Shown: positions 45,293 through 53,023, counted from the stretch's first letter. The stretch is 64,000 nt of DNA from Hornefia porci (GCF_001940235.1 NZ_MJIE01000001.1:1426001-1490000), one strand, 5' to 3'. The notes: generated by a model not told the origin, from the sequence alone. A program made the numbers and translations.

Positions 45293-45358
45293 TTTTCAGA
45301 CGATTCCCTCGGGATACCCGGCGGGTACTATACAACACCCTCAGTATTATGATATATA
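44525..45358 (+). repeat. Direct repeat copy 2
   Basis: This 834-base segment is the partner of 41481-42318, including the shared trailer with the GGCGGGTACTATACAA hairpin region. It ends in TATTATGATATATA, four bases before the lipoprotein start codon. Confidence 0.9.
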
Positions 45359-45362
45359 CCGT

Positions 45363-45716
45363 ATGCGCCGGATTCTGCCCGTTCTGGTGCTCTGCACCAT
45401 GGTCTTTTTCTTCACCGCCTGCGGCGCTAAGTATGCGGACAGTGAATACCTCGGCACATGGAAGGCCACCACAGCGACGATGAGCGGCATCAGTCTCGAT
45501 GTCAGCAAAACCATCGGCGAATTTTCCATCACATTGGAGAAGGACGGAAGCGTCAGAGCCACCATCGGAAAAGATAAAGAGAAGGGCAAATGGGAAGAGA
45601 CTGAAAACGGGTTCAAGCTGAAGGACAGCAGTTCTGAAATGGAGTTCACGAAGACGGAAAAGGGTAAAGCAAAGGTTGAATATCAGGGGATGACTCTCGT
45701 ATTCGAGCAGCAGTAG
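45363..45716 (+). CDS. Small lipoprotein
   Basis: This 117-residue product has a lipoprotein signal peptide with the lipobox FTAC (Cys20), so it should be anchored to the outer face of the membrane. The mature part is a Lys/Glu-rich beta-type domain (YLGTWKATTATMSGISLDV...FSITLEKDGSVRATIGKDKEKGKWEETENGF), similar to small lipocalin-like domains in clostridial lipoproteins. No ribosome binding site is visible before the ATG, which lies only four bases past the end of the direct repeat. Its original 5' leader may therefore have been replaced. A terminator follows. Confidence 0.8.
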   Translation: MRRILPVLVLCTMVFFFTACGAKYADSEYLGTWKATTATMSGISLDVSKTIGEFSITLEKDGSVRATIGKDKEKGKWEETENGFKLKDSSSEMEFTKTEKGKAKVEYQGMTLVFEQQ

Positions 45717-45767
45717 CACAGGTGAGCGAAACGGTTTCATCTGCTCCACCGGCATTATGCGATACAG

Positions 45768-45840
45768 GCTGCCGCCGCAGAACCGATAAGCGCTCTGCCT
45801 GAAAGAGCGCAGATCAGAGGTCAGGCGGCGGCCTTTTTTT
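45768..45840 (+). terminator. Terminator after lipoprotein gene
   Basis: Outer arms GGCTGCCGCC / GGCGGCGGCC enclose a second hairpin (GCGCTCT / AGAGCGC) and are followed by seven Ts. Confidence 0.85.
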
Positions 45841-45938
45841 GTTTCCGGAAAAGCCCCCGGACGAAAGCGCGGATTTCGCCGTATTCCGTAACGGCCAACG
45901 CGCTGCCCGCACAGATTTCGTTAATTTTTTATCTATTC

Positions 45939-45967
45939 TTGTATGGGGTTTCCTATGCGTATATAAT
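45939..45967 (+). promoter_or_regulatory. Promoter of hydrogenase operon
   Basis: TTGTAT is followed after 17 bases by TATAAT. Transcription would begin near 45974, leaving a leader of about 78 bases. Confidence 0.7.
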
Positions 45968-46000
45968 ATATGCCGTAATGTTAAAGTATATATTGATTTG

Positions 46001-46016
46001 TTGTGCGGGCGCACAA
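46001..46016. promoter_or_regulatory. Perfect 16-bp palindrome in hydrogenase leader (possible operator)
   Basis: TTGTGCGGGCGCACAA is a perfect dyad located between the promoter and the ribosome binding site. Its half sites TTGTG/CACAA resemble those of the redox regulator Rex, but Rex sites have two more central bases. It could equally be an RNA hairpin or bind another regulator. Confidence 0.45.
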
Positions 46017-46051
46017 AATCTGTGCTCCTGCGAGATTCCAGAGGTTAATTT

Positions 46052-47890
46052 ATGGAAAGACTTGTAATTGAGACCCCGGAAGAGGGTCAGCAGGTATTGG
46101 AACAGATCGGCAGACGTTTCAAGAAGAGAATCAGCGCCAGCCCGCTGGGCCTGTGTCCGGTGGACATGCTGCTGAACTATCTCCGCATCTGCCACGCGCA
46201 ATCCTGCGGCAAATGTTCTCCGTGCAGAATCGGGCTGTGGCATCTGACTGAAATGCTGGAAACCATCCGAAACGGCACCGGCGACATGGAAACCATCGAT
46301 CTCATCGAAAAAACCGCCGACATCATCCGCGTGTCCGCGGACTGTGCCATCGGCTATGAAGCCGCAAACATGGTGCTTGAGGGGATGCAGGGCTTCCGCA
46401 AGGATATGGAAGAGCATATCAAAAGAGGCCGCTGTCTCTACGGCATCGAGCAGGCCATCCCCTGCACCGCGGTATGTCCCGCTCACGTCGATGTCCCGGG
46501 CTATATTTCGCTGGTCAAGGCAGGTCGCTATAAAGACGCGGTGCGCCTGATCCGCAAGGATAATCCGTTCCCCGCTGTCTGCGGCTACGTCTGCGAGCAT
46601 CCCTGCGAGAAACGCTGCCGCCGCCAGATGGTGGATGATTCCGTCAATATCTGCGGCATCAAGCGGTACGCTGTGGATCACGCCGGAGACATTCCGGTTC
46701 CTCAGTGCGCTCCGGCCACCGGGAAAACTGTGGCGGTCATCGGCGGCGGTCCGGGAGGACTGACCGCGGCTTACTTCCTCACTGTCATGGGGCACGAGGT
46801 GACCGTTTATGAACAAAGGCATCATCTGGGCGGAATGCTCCGCTACGGCATCCCCGACTACCGGCTGCCCAACGACATTCTGGACCGGGATATCCAGTAC
46901 ATCCTGGACACCGGCGTCAACGTCATTCTGAACACCAATATCGGCGAGGATATGTCTATCGACGAGCTGAAGGCGAAGTACGACGCAGTCTATATGTCCA
47001 TCGGAGCTCACGATGACAAAAAACTGAAGCTTGCGGGCGAGGACGCCCCTAATGTATACAGCGCTGTCGAGCTTCTCCGCGCCATCGGCGAGGACGAGGC
47101 GCCGAACCTGAAGGGCAAAAAGGTCGTCGTCGTAGGCGGCGGAAATGTCGCCATGGACGCGACCCGCTCCACGCTCAGACTGGGCGCATCCTCCGTCACC
47201 TGCGTTTACCGCCGCCGTATCGCGGACATGACCGCGCTTCCGGAGGAAATCGCGGAAGCACAGGCGGAGGGAGTCAAGATCCGCACGCTTCTTGCGCCGG
47301 ATCACATCGAACTCGACAAGAAAACAAAACGGGCTAAGGCTTTGTGGGTTCAGCCTCAGCTGATCTCCCTGATCGGCCAGGACGGCCGCACCTCCGTGCG
47401 CAAAGCTGAGGAGAAGGCCTTCCCCATCGAGTGCGACTACATCATCGTCGCCATCGGTCAGTCCATTCATTCTCAGCCCTTTGAGGGCAGCGGCCTGAAG
47501 CTGAAACACGGCGTCATCGCCGCGGAGAGCTCAAGCTTTGTTCCCGGCAGCGGCAACGTGTTCGCCGGAGGCGACGCGGTTTCCGGACCGGCGACGGTCA
47601 TCCGGGCGGTGGCGGCCGGCAAAGTGGCGGCAAACAATATCGACTATTTCCTGGGCTATAACCACGTCATCAAATCCGGAGTCGAGGTTCCGGATCCTCA
47701 GATGACCAACAATCCTCCCTGCGGCCGCGTCAATCTGACGAGCCAGATGATTGACAACATCGAGGGCAACTTCGATCTTGTCAGTATCGGAATGACCCCT
47801 CAGGGCGTCAAGCAGGAGTGCGGACGCTGTCTGCGCTGTGACCACTTCGGATTCGGAAGCTTCAGAGGAGGGAGGAAAATACAATGGTAA
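46052..47890 (+). CDS. NuoF-Fe/S and GltD-like NAD(P)H flavoprotein (hydrogenase partner)
   Basis: This 612-residue fusion is expected to transfer electrons between NAD(P)H and the hydrogenase. Residues 1-125 match the iron-sulfur end of NuoF/HydB: SCGKCSPCRIG with C52, C55, C58 and C98. From about 128 it matches the GltD-like subunit of glutamate synthase: cysteines in PCTAVCPAHVDVPGY and CGYVCEHPCEKRC for Fe/S clusters, the FAD-binding VAVIGGGPGGLTAAYF (231-236) and a second nucleotide fold VVVVGGGNVAMDATRS. The GDAVSGPATVIRAVAAGKVAA ending is typical. It overlaps the hydrogenase gene by seven bases. The Nuo FMN/NADH domain itself is absent. AGAGG precedes the ATG. Confidence 0.9.
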   Translation: MERLVIETPEEGQQVLEQIGRRFKKRISASPLGLCPVDMLLNYLRICHAQSCGKCSPCRIGLWHLTEMLETIRNGTGDMETIDLIEKTADIIRVSADCAIGYEAANMVLEGMQGFRKDMEEHIKRGRCLYGIEQAIPCTAVCPAHVDVPGYISLVKAGRYKDAVRLIRKDNPFPAVCGYVCEHPCEKRCRRQMVDDSVNICGIKRYAVDHAGDIPVPQCAPATGKTVAVIGGGPGGLTAAYFLTVMGHEVTVYEQRHHLGGMLRYGIPDYRLPNDILDRDIQYILDTGVNVILNTNIGEDMSIDELKAKYDAVYMSIGAHDDKKLKLAGEDAPNVYSAVELLRAIGEDEAPNLKGKKVVVVGGGNVAMDATRSTLRLGASSVTCVYRRRIADMTALPEEIAEAQAEGVKIRTLLAPDHIELDKKTKRAKALWVQPQLISLIGQDGRTSVRKAEEKAFPIECDYIIVAIGQSIHSQPFEGSGLKLKHGVIAAESSSFVPGSGNVFAGGDAVSGPATVIRAVAAGKVAANNIDYFLGYNHVIKSGVEVPDPQMTNNPPCGRVNLTSQMIDNIEGNFDLVSIGMTPQGVKQECGRCLRCDHFGFGSFRGGRKIQW

Positions 47891-49680
47891 AACTGACAAT
47901 CAACGGCCTCCCGGTCGCCGTGGAGGACGGCACCACGATCATGGAGGCGGCAAAGGCCGCGGGAATCTCGATTCCGCATCTCTGCTATCTGAAAGGCATC
48001 AACGATATCGGCGCGTGCCGCATCTGCAGCGTCGAGGTGGAGGGCGAGCTTTCGCTGGTCCCCTCCTGCAACACGGCCGTCCGTGAAGGCATGAAGGTTA
48101 CCACCAACTCTGCCCGCGTCCGTTCCGCGTGCCGCACCAATCTGATGCTGATCATGTCGCAGCATGAAGGACGCTGTTCCCTCTGCGACCGGAGCGGAAC
48201 CTGCCAGCTGCAGAAGCTGACCAACGACTACGATTTCTTTGAAAACCTGTATGTCACCGACCTGCCCACCGACAAGGACCGGATGTGGGTCAAGGATTTC
48301 CCGCTTATCCGGGATCCGGCCAAGTGCATCAAGTGTATGCGCTGTATCCAGGTCTGCGACAAAATTCAGAAGCTGGGCGTATGGGAGCTGATGTCCACCG
48401 GCGGGCGCACCCGTGTAGATGTTTCGCAGCACCGCTCCATCGACAAAGCTCAGTGCAGTCTCTGCGGGCAGTGCATCGTCCACTGTCCGGTAGGCGCTCT
48501 CCGCGAACGCAAGGACGCCACCAAGGTCATGGCCGCACTGGATGATCCGGAAATCACGACGGTAGTCCAGATCGCTCCGGCGGTCCGCACCGCCTGGGGT
48601 GAAGCGCTGGACCTTCCGCCTGACAAAGCCACGGTCAACCAGCTCGCCGGAGCTCTGAAGCAGATGGGCTTCGACTATGTGTTCGATACCAGCTTCTCTG
48701 CGGATTTAACCATCATGGAGGAGGCGACGGAATTTCTGCACCGGCTGCAGAAGGGTGATCTGGAGAAATATCCGATGTTCACCAGCTGCTGCCCGGCCTG
48801 GGTCCGTTTCCTGAAGAGCCGCCACCCGGAGCTGGTGCCCCAGCTCTCCACCGCCAAAAGCCCGCAGCAGATGTTCGGCTCTGTCATCAAAAGTTATTTT
48901 GCGGAACGCATCGGCGTCCGGCCGGAAAAAATCTGCTGTATCTCTGTGATGCCCTGTGTCGCGAAGAAGGCGGAGTGCGATATTCCTGCCATGCGCGACG
49001 AATATGGCGTCAAGGACGTGGACTACGTTCTGACGACCCGGGAAATTATCCGTATGCTGCGGCTCAGCGACATCACGCCTGACAAGGTCGAGGAAAAGCC
49101 CTTTGACCGCATCATGGGCGACTATTCCGGAGCCGGCGTCATCTTCGGCACCACCGGCGGCGTCATGGAGGCCGCGCTCCGCACGGCCAGCTACATGGTC
49201 ACCGGCAAAAATCCGTCCACAGGCGCGTTCGGTTTTGTCCACGCAGGCAAAAAGTTCGCGGAGGGCGAATATCCCTGGCAGGAGGCCACTTACACCATCG
49301 GCGGCAATAAAATCCGCGTCGCCGTCACCAGCGGCCTGCGCAATGCGGACAGACTCTGCAAGGCGCTGCTCCGCGGCCAGGTGAAATACGACTTTGTGGA
49401 GGTCATGGCCTGCCCCACCGGCTGCGCCGGCGGCGGCGGACAGCCCTTCCATCGTGACGACGTCGAACGCGGCGCAACCCGCGGCAAAGTGCTCCGCAAT
49501 CTGGACGAGCACATGCAGATGCGGTTCAGCCACGAAAACCCCGACATCCAGCGTCTCTATTCCGAGGCCCTGGGCGAACCCATGAGCGACGCCGCCGAGA
49601 AACTTCTGCACACCGACCACGAAAGCTGGCAGATGCCGGACGAGGGCGAGCCTCAGACCCCGGACATCCACGTCGTGTAG
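47884..49680 (+). CDS. [FeFe]-hydrogenase catalytic subunit
   Basis: The enzyme interconverts H2 with protons and electrons in the cytosol. It has 598 residues. The N-terminal [2Fe-2S] domain carries HLCYL and GACRIC. Next comes the His-ligated cluster HEGRCSLCDRSGTC, then two [4Fe-4S] motifs, CIKCMRCIQVC and CSLCGQCIVHCPVG. H-cluster motifs are complete: TSCCPAW (C302, C303), MPCVAKKAE (C358) and MACPTGCAGGGGQP (C510, C514). The proton-relay Cys of TSCCP is present. With the upstream flavoprotein it forms an NAD(P)-linked enzyme. No maturases HydE/F/G are in the window; they must lie elsewhere. Confidence 0.96.
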   Translation: MVKLTINGLPVAVEDGTTIMEAAKAAGISIPHLCYLKGINDIGACRICSVEVEGELSLVPSCNTAVREGMKVTTNSARVRSACRTNLMLIMSQHEGRCSLCDRSGTCQLQKLTNDYDFFENLYVTDLPTDKDRMWVKDFPLIRDPAKCIKCMRCIQVCDKIQKLGVWELMSTGGRTRVDVSQHRSIDKAQCSLCGQCIVHCPVGALRERKDATKVMAALDDPEITTVVQIAPAVRTAWGEALDLPPDKATVNQLAGALKQMGFDYVFDTSFSADLTIMEEATEFLHRLQKGDLEKYPMFTSCCPAWVRFLKSRHPELVPQLSTAKSPQQMFGSVIKSYFAERIGVRPEKICCISVMPCVAKKAECDIPAMRDEYGVKDVDYVLTTREIIRMLRLSDITPDKVEEKPFDRIMGDYSGAGVIFGTTGGVMEAALRTASYMVTGKNPSTGAFGFVHAGKKFAEGEYPWQEATYTIGGNKIRVAVTSGLRNADRLCKALLRGQVKYDFVEVMACPTGCAGGGGQPFHRDDVERGATRGKVLRNLDEHMQMRFSHENPDIQRLYSEALGEPMSDAAEKLLHTDHESWQMPDEGEPQTPDIHVV

Positions 49681-49771
49681 CGGCACGGCTGCGAGACGGT
49701 CGGCGAGACGACCGGTCTGGCGAAGTGGCGACGAGTGAAGTGACGATCCAGCAGCCGCCGGCCGCATGCTC

Positions 49772-49827
49772 CCTGCCTGCGAAATGCTTACTGCTTCACA
49801 GCATTTTGCAGCGCAGGGTTTTCTTTG
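49772..49827 (+). terminator. Terminator after the hydrogenase operon
   Basis: Arms CCTGCCTGCGAAATGC / GCATTTTGCAGCGCAGG pair with a few mismatches and are followed by GTTTTCTTT. It directly abuts the opposing terminator at 49829. Confidence 0.7.
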
Positions 49828-49828
49828 T

Positions 49829-49855
49829 AAAAAAAACCACGGACTATGTCCGCGG
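49829..49855 (-). terminator. Terminator of the 78-residue gene
   Basis: On the minus strand CCGCGGAC / GTCCGTGG with an ATA loop is followed by eight Ts. The gene's TAG stop codon (49844-49846) lies in the loop and first stem base. Confidence 0.85.
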
Positions 49856-50080
49856 CTCTCTCTTTGGCCAAACCGGCCATTTCAGACGTGAGACGTCGTT
49901 GAACTGCTCATTGATATAGTATCGGATCTCCTCAATCGTAACGTTCCGGTCATATCGTTCAAAAAACTCCATCATGTTGTTTTCGATGATTTTTTTTGCG
50001 ACCTTCTCGTCGGAGGGGTAAACCGCGCCTCTGAATGTTGCGTTCCTATAAGCCTTTCTCAAGATATTCTCCTTGCTCAT
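49844..50080 (-). CDS. Small protein of unknown function
   Basis: The product is 78 residues, mixed charged and probably helical: KENILRKAYRNATFRGAVYPSDEKVAKKIIENNMMEFFERYDRN followed by TIEEIRYYINEQFNDV. No signal peptide or membrane segment is seen. GGGAGG lies seven bases before the ATG and a promoter (50130-50158) precedes it, so expression is likely. It is transcribed toward the hydrogenase operon. I do not recognise a family; a small regulatory or antitoxin-like protein cannot be excluded. Confidence 0.7.
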   Translation of the reverse strand: MSKENILRKAYRNATFRGAVYPSDEKVAKKIIENNMMEFFERYDRNVTIEEIRYYINEQFNDVSRLKWPVWPKREPRT

Positions 50081-50129
50081 AATAACACCTCCCCCAATGA
50101 GTAACTCGACGCCTCCTTTCTGTTGTTAT

Positions 50130-50158
50130 ATTTTACATTAGAATCAGAAAATTGTAAA
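50130..50158 (-). promoter_or_regulatory. Promoter of the 78-residue gene
   Basis: On the minus strand TTTACA is followed after 17 bases by TAAAAT, about 50 bases before the ATG. Confidence 0.65.
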
Positions 50159-50261
50159 CTTCCAATCCGCCCTTGTTTTTTCAACAAAGCCCCGGCCCGA
50201 CGCAGGCAAGCATAATCCTCCATTTTCTGGAAACTCCTTTTGACTCACATCGTTGGGAAAA

Positions 50262-50299
50262 TCTGCCACAAAACGCAAAAAAACCAAAAATGTGGCAGA
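50262..50299. repeat. Inverted repeat TCTGCCACA / TGTGGCAGA, left copy
   Basis: Perfect nine-base arms (50262-50270 and 50291-50299) form a hairpin. AAATCTGCCACA at its left end recurs at 51544-51555 in another hairpin. The two copies flank the AT-rich patch carrying the XRE regulator. Confidence 0.6.
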
Positions 50300-50517
50300 A
50301 TGTGCGCTAAAAATTTGGCTCTTCATCAGAATGTGTGGGTGACATCCTGTCTGATTTTGTTGCTATAAGCCTTCACGGGATATCGATAATGCTTGAAATA
50401 AAGGGGCTGTACAACTCAATTTCAATGTAAAAAAACATTGCTTGATATATTGAGGTTAAGGCAACATAATTAAAGCAGGAAAAGGAAAGACAATTATGAG
50501 AGGAGTTTGCGACAATC

Positions 50518-50901
50518 ATGACACTCAATGAAAAAATAAAAACATTACGAAAAAAAATAGGCATGACACAGGAACAACTCGCTGACAAGCTTGGGGTTAC
50601 GCGACAAACTGTGTCAAAATGGGAAAATGGCATGTCTGTTCCTGATGCAGATATACTAACGAATATGGCTGACATATTTGACGTTACAGTAAGTGAGCTT
50701 CTTGGATACGATGCAGAAGATGTTCCGGTAAATGATTATCCGAGAATTTTAGCTTTATTAAATGAAGAACTTGCAGAAAAAAACAGGAGTCGAAAAACAA
50801 TCCTAAAAATTGTAAAAATAGTATTGATAGTTATTGGCGCAGGCTTTGCGGCATTAATATCGTACATACTTTTTTGGATGATCATTGCTGCAGGAATGTA
50901 A
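50518..50901 (+). CDS. XRE-family transcriptional regulator with C-terminal membrane segment
   Basis: This 127-residue protein has an N-terminal helix-turn-helix of the Cro/CI type (MTQEQLADKLGVTRQTVSKWENGMSVPDADILTNMADIFDVTVSELLG, about 16-64). A linker and a hydrophobic segment near 97-122 follow, suggesting membrane tethering. GAGGAG lies about twelve bases before the ATG, somewhat far. Such regulators often control neighbouring export or stress genes; here the next gene is a broken secreted-protein gene. It is AT-rich compared with flanking core genes, suggesting transfer. Confidence 0.88.
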   Translation: MTLNEKIKTLRKKIGMTQEQLADKLGVTRQTVSKWENGMSVPDADILTNMADIFDVTVSELLGYDAEDVPVNDYPRILALLNEELAEKNRSRKTILKIVKIVLIVIGAGFAALISYILFWMIIAAGM

Positions 50902-50975
50902 CCAGAGAAAATAAACGCGTTTATTATATATGTTGTTTTTAAGAATCATGTAATTATGGGAAAGGACAAATTAAT

Positions 50976-51383
50976 ATGAGAAAAACTATTTCAATCATGT
51001 GCATCCTTGCATTGATGCTTTCTTTATCGAGCATTGCTTTTGCAACATCGGAAGATACGGCTAATCAGGACACCTAAACTGCTATTGACGAAACAGAAGT
51101 GGTTTATATTGATGATAGCACACTCGATTTGAATGGAACGCAGCAAGTAGAGGCGGAAGAATTCAAGAACACGACACTTCTTTCGCAGAAACAGAAACTT
51201 CTGAAGGAATCCATCGGACAGACGAAAGAGAAACTGGAAGGCTTAAAGGAAGCACAGAAACAGGCAAAGGAGCCGCTTGAGCGAGGTGAACTCAGGCAGG
51301 ATAAATACGATGCCCTTCAGCGTGAGATCGCAGAGACAGAAAATGAACTGAAACGGAGACTCTCTCTTCCGGATTCAGAATAG
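50976..51383 (+). pseudogene. Secreted coiled-coil protein gene with in-frame stop
   Basis: From the ATG at 50976 (AAAGGA upstream) the frame encodes a signal peptide (MRKTISIMCILALMLSLSS, then IAFA-TS), reaches NQDT, and meets TAA at 51075-51077. The same frame continues to 51383 with TAIDETEVVYIDDSTLDLNG and a Lys/Glu-rich coiled coil (KLLKESIGQTKEKLEGLKEA, RQDKYDALQREIAETENEL). A single CAA-to-TAA change would explain the stop. The full protein would be about 135 residues. The family is unknown. Alternatives are a sequencing error or translation reinitiation at GTG 51099. Confidence 0.75.
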
Positions 51384-51548
51384 CTTCATAAACATCCTGT
51401 CGATCCGGAATTCTTCACGATGTACGTACATGAAACCGAACTTTACTCTCGCCCTGCATTCGCGAGGAAGGCCGCTGCTTCTTTCAACTCTACTTTTTGG
51501 AGTGCATCTCAAAATATATGTTATACATAGTAAAAGTGCCCTGAAATC

Positions 51549-51583
51549 TGCCACATTTCTCGGAAAAAGCCAGAAATGTGGCA
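51549..51583. repeat. Inverted repeat TGCCACATTTCT / AGAAATGTGGCA, right copy
   Basis: Perfect twelve-base arms with an eleven-base loop. It shares AAATCTGCCACA with the hairpin at 50262 in the same orientation. Confidence 0.65.
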
Positions 51584-51680
51584 ACCCTGAGTGCCATCTA
51601 ACTCGCCTCCGCCGATCCGTACCTGAACGGATCACATTCACAGTCGTTTTGTCTCCATTTATTCGTCAGTTGTTGACAGG

Positions 51681-51760
51681 TTGAGTGAGTTGGCAAGTTG
51701 AATAAGTTAAGCAGGTTGAACGGATTGAGTAAGTCAGACGGATTCAGCGTGTTGGACGGA
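51681..51760. repeat. Degenerate 9-bp tandem repeat
   Basis: About nine units of the form TTGANNNNG follow one another (TTGAGTGAG, TTGGCAAG, TTGAATAAG, TTAAGCAGG, TTGAACGGA, TTGAGTAAG and so on). One unit is eight bases long. The period equals three codons, but no open frame spans the array. Confidence 0.6.
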
Positions 51761-52139
51761 CAAAGACATATCGGGCGTTGACCTGCTCAGTCAATTTATT
51801 CAGTTCTGTCAGACCAATCGATATCGTCGCCAGGTAACATTCGAATATCGCACATGTCGGGATCGCACATAAAGAACACGCCGCCGTCGTAAAGAAATAA
51901 CTTTACGAAAACTAAGGATAGCGATAAACTATTAAATAGCGCAGCTTATTCAATCTCTGTCGGGCTCGAGGGGCTCCCGATCGTCGGCATTGACTCCGAC
52001 CTCAGACAGGATTCGGCGCCGGCAAGCGGCCGAGCGCTGGAGGGGCTCTGCGTGTCGAACAGCGAGGACAGGCTTCCGCAGCCCCGTAGAAACACATATT
52101 ACCGTAAATTTATCAGCAGAATATCAGTAGGAGACAGTA

Positions 52140-52925
52140 ATGAATCAATTTTCGCGGATGGAACTTGTTATGGGAGCAGAAGCCCTGGAAATTCTGAACA
52201 GAAGTCGCGTAGCGGTCTTCGGCGTCGGAGGCGTGGGCGGATACGTGGTGGAGGCGTTGACGCGGAGCGGAATCGGCGAGCTGGACATTATTGATGACGA
52301 CAAAGTGTGTCTGACCAATCTCAACCGTCAGATTATCGCAACCAGAGATACCGTTGGCAGACAGAAAGTGGACGTTTGCGAGGAACGCATCCTTTCGATC
52401 AACCCCGATGTGACCGTTCACAAGCACCAGACCTTCTATCTGCCGGAGAAAGCAGCCGAATTTGATTTTGTTCACTACGACTACATCGTAGATGCCATCG
52501 ACACCGTTTCAGCGAAGCTGGATCTCGTCATGCAGGCGCAGAAACACGGCGTACCCATCATTGCCGCCATGGGCTGCGGAAACCGCGTGGACCCGGGCAG
52601 ACTGGTATGCACGGACATTTACAAAACAGAAATGGATCCGCTTTCCAAGGTCATGCGCAGAGAACTGAAAAAAAGAGGCGTTCGCGGACTGAAGGTTGTC
52701 TATTCGACGGAACCTCCAATCAAGCCCTACATCAGCGAGGCAAATTCGTGCCACAGCCACTGCATCTGCCCGCCGGGAGTTCAGCGAACCTGCCTGCAGC
52801 GCAGAAGCGTTCCGGGATCAACGGCTTTTGTGCCCGCCGCCGCAGGACTGATGATCGCATCAGAAGTCGTTCGTGACCTGACGTCTTTCGACCCGAAGGG
52901 ACGCGTCAAGGGCGGCCGCCAGTAG
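52140..52925 (+). CDS. tcdA: tRNA threonylcarbamoyladenosine dehydratase (TcdA/ThiF family)
   Basis: TcdA cyclises threonylcarbamoyladenosine at position 37 of ANN-decoding tRNAs using ATP. It has 261 residues. The E1-like nucleotide fold is visible in RVAVFGVGGVGGYVVEALTRSGIGELDIIDDDKVCLTNLNRQ, with IIAAMGCGNRVDPGRL and the later CHSHCICPPGV cysteine cluster. AGGAG lies before the ATG at 52140. It is transcribed alone. Other ThiF-family adenylyltransferases are possible, but the length and NLNRQI motif match TcdA. Confidence 0.9.
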   Translation: MNQFSRMELVMGAEALEILNRSRVAVFGVGGVGGYVVEALTRSGIGELDIIDDDKVCLTNLNRQIIATRDTVGRQKVDVCEERILSINPDVTVHKHQTFYLPEKAAEFDFVHYDYIVDAIDTVSAKLDLVMQAQKHGVPIIAAMGCGNRVDPGRLVCTDIYKTEMDPLSKVMRRELKKRGVRGLKVVYSTEPPIKPYISEANSCHSHCICPPGVQRTCLQRRSVPGSTAFVPAAAGLMIASEVVRDLTSFDPKGRVKGGRQ

Positions 52926-52994
52926 TCGTGCGAGCGTCGCCGGACGCCTCAGGGAATGACCGCCTCGGGATGACCGCCAGTAGTCACAATTATA

Positions 52995-53023
52995 TTGCAA
53001 TTACAACACAATTTATCTATAAT
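52995..53023 (+). promoter_or_regulatory. Promoter of DUF1015 gene
   Basis: TTGCAA is followed after 17 bases by a perfect TATAAT. It is about 60 bases before the ATG. Confidence 0.75.

Larger units (their letters stand above)
50081..50517. other. AT-rich intergenic stretch
   Basis: The 437 bases between the small gene and the XRE regulator contain the promoter of the small gene (50130-50158) and the inverted repeat at 50262-50299. The remainder is AT-rich with no convincing reading frame. Confidence 0.6.
51384..52139. other. Gene-free stretch with repeats
   Basis: This 756-base gap holds the inverted repeat at 51549-51583, a degenerate 9-bp tandem repeat (51681-51760), and a hairpin TCGTAAAG / CTTTACGA near 51887. 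GC content rises from about 51950, where the sequence becomes GC-rich low complexity before tcdA. Short frames exist but lack ribosome binding sites. I see no gene. Confidence 0.6.

Noticed and set aside
45953..47509. Minus-strand open frame (518 codons) opposite the hydrogenase flavoprotein gene
   Set aside because: The opposite strand encodes clear Fe/S and FAD motifs; this frame has none and lacks a ribosome binding site.
48706..49767. Minus-strand open frame (353 codons) opposite the hydrogenase
   Set aside because: Antisense shadow of the hydrogenase motifs; no start signals.
50262..51583. CRISPR-like repeat
   Set aside because: Only two copies of the hairpin repeat exist, more than 1.2 kb apart, with genes between and no cas genes.
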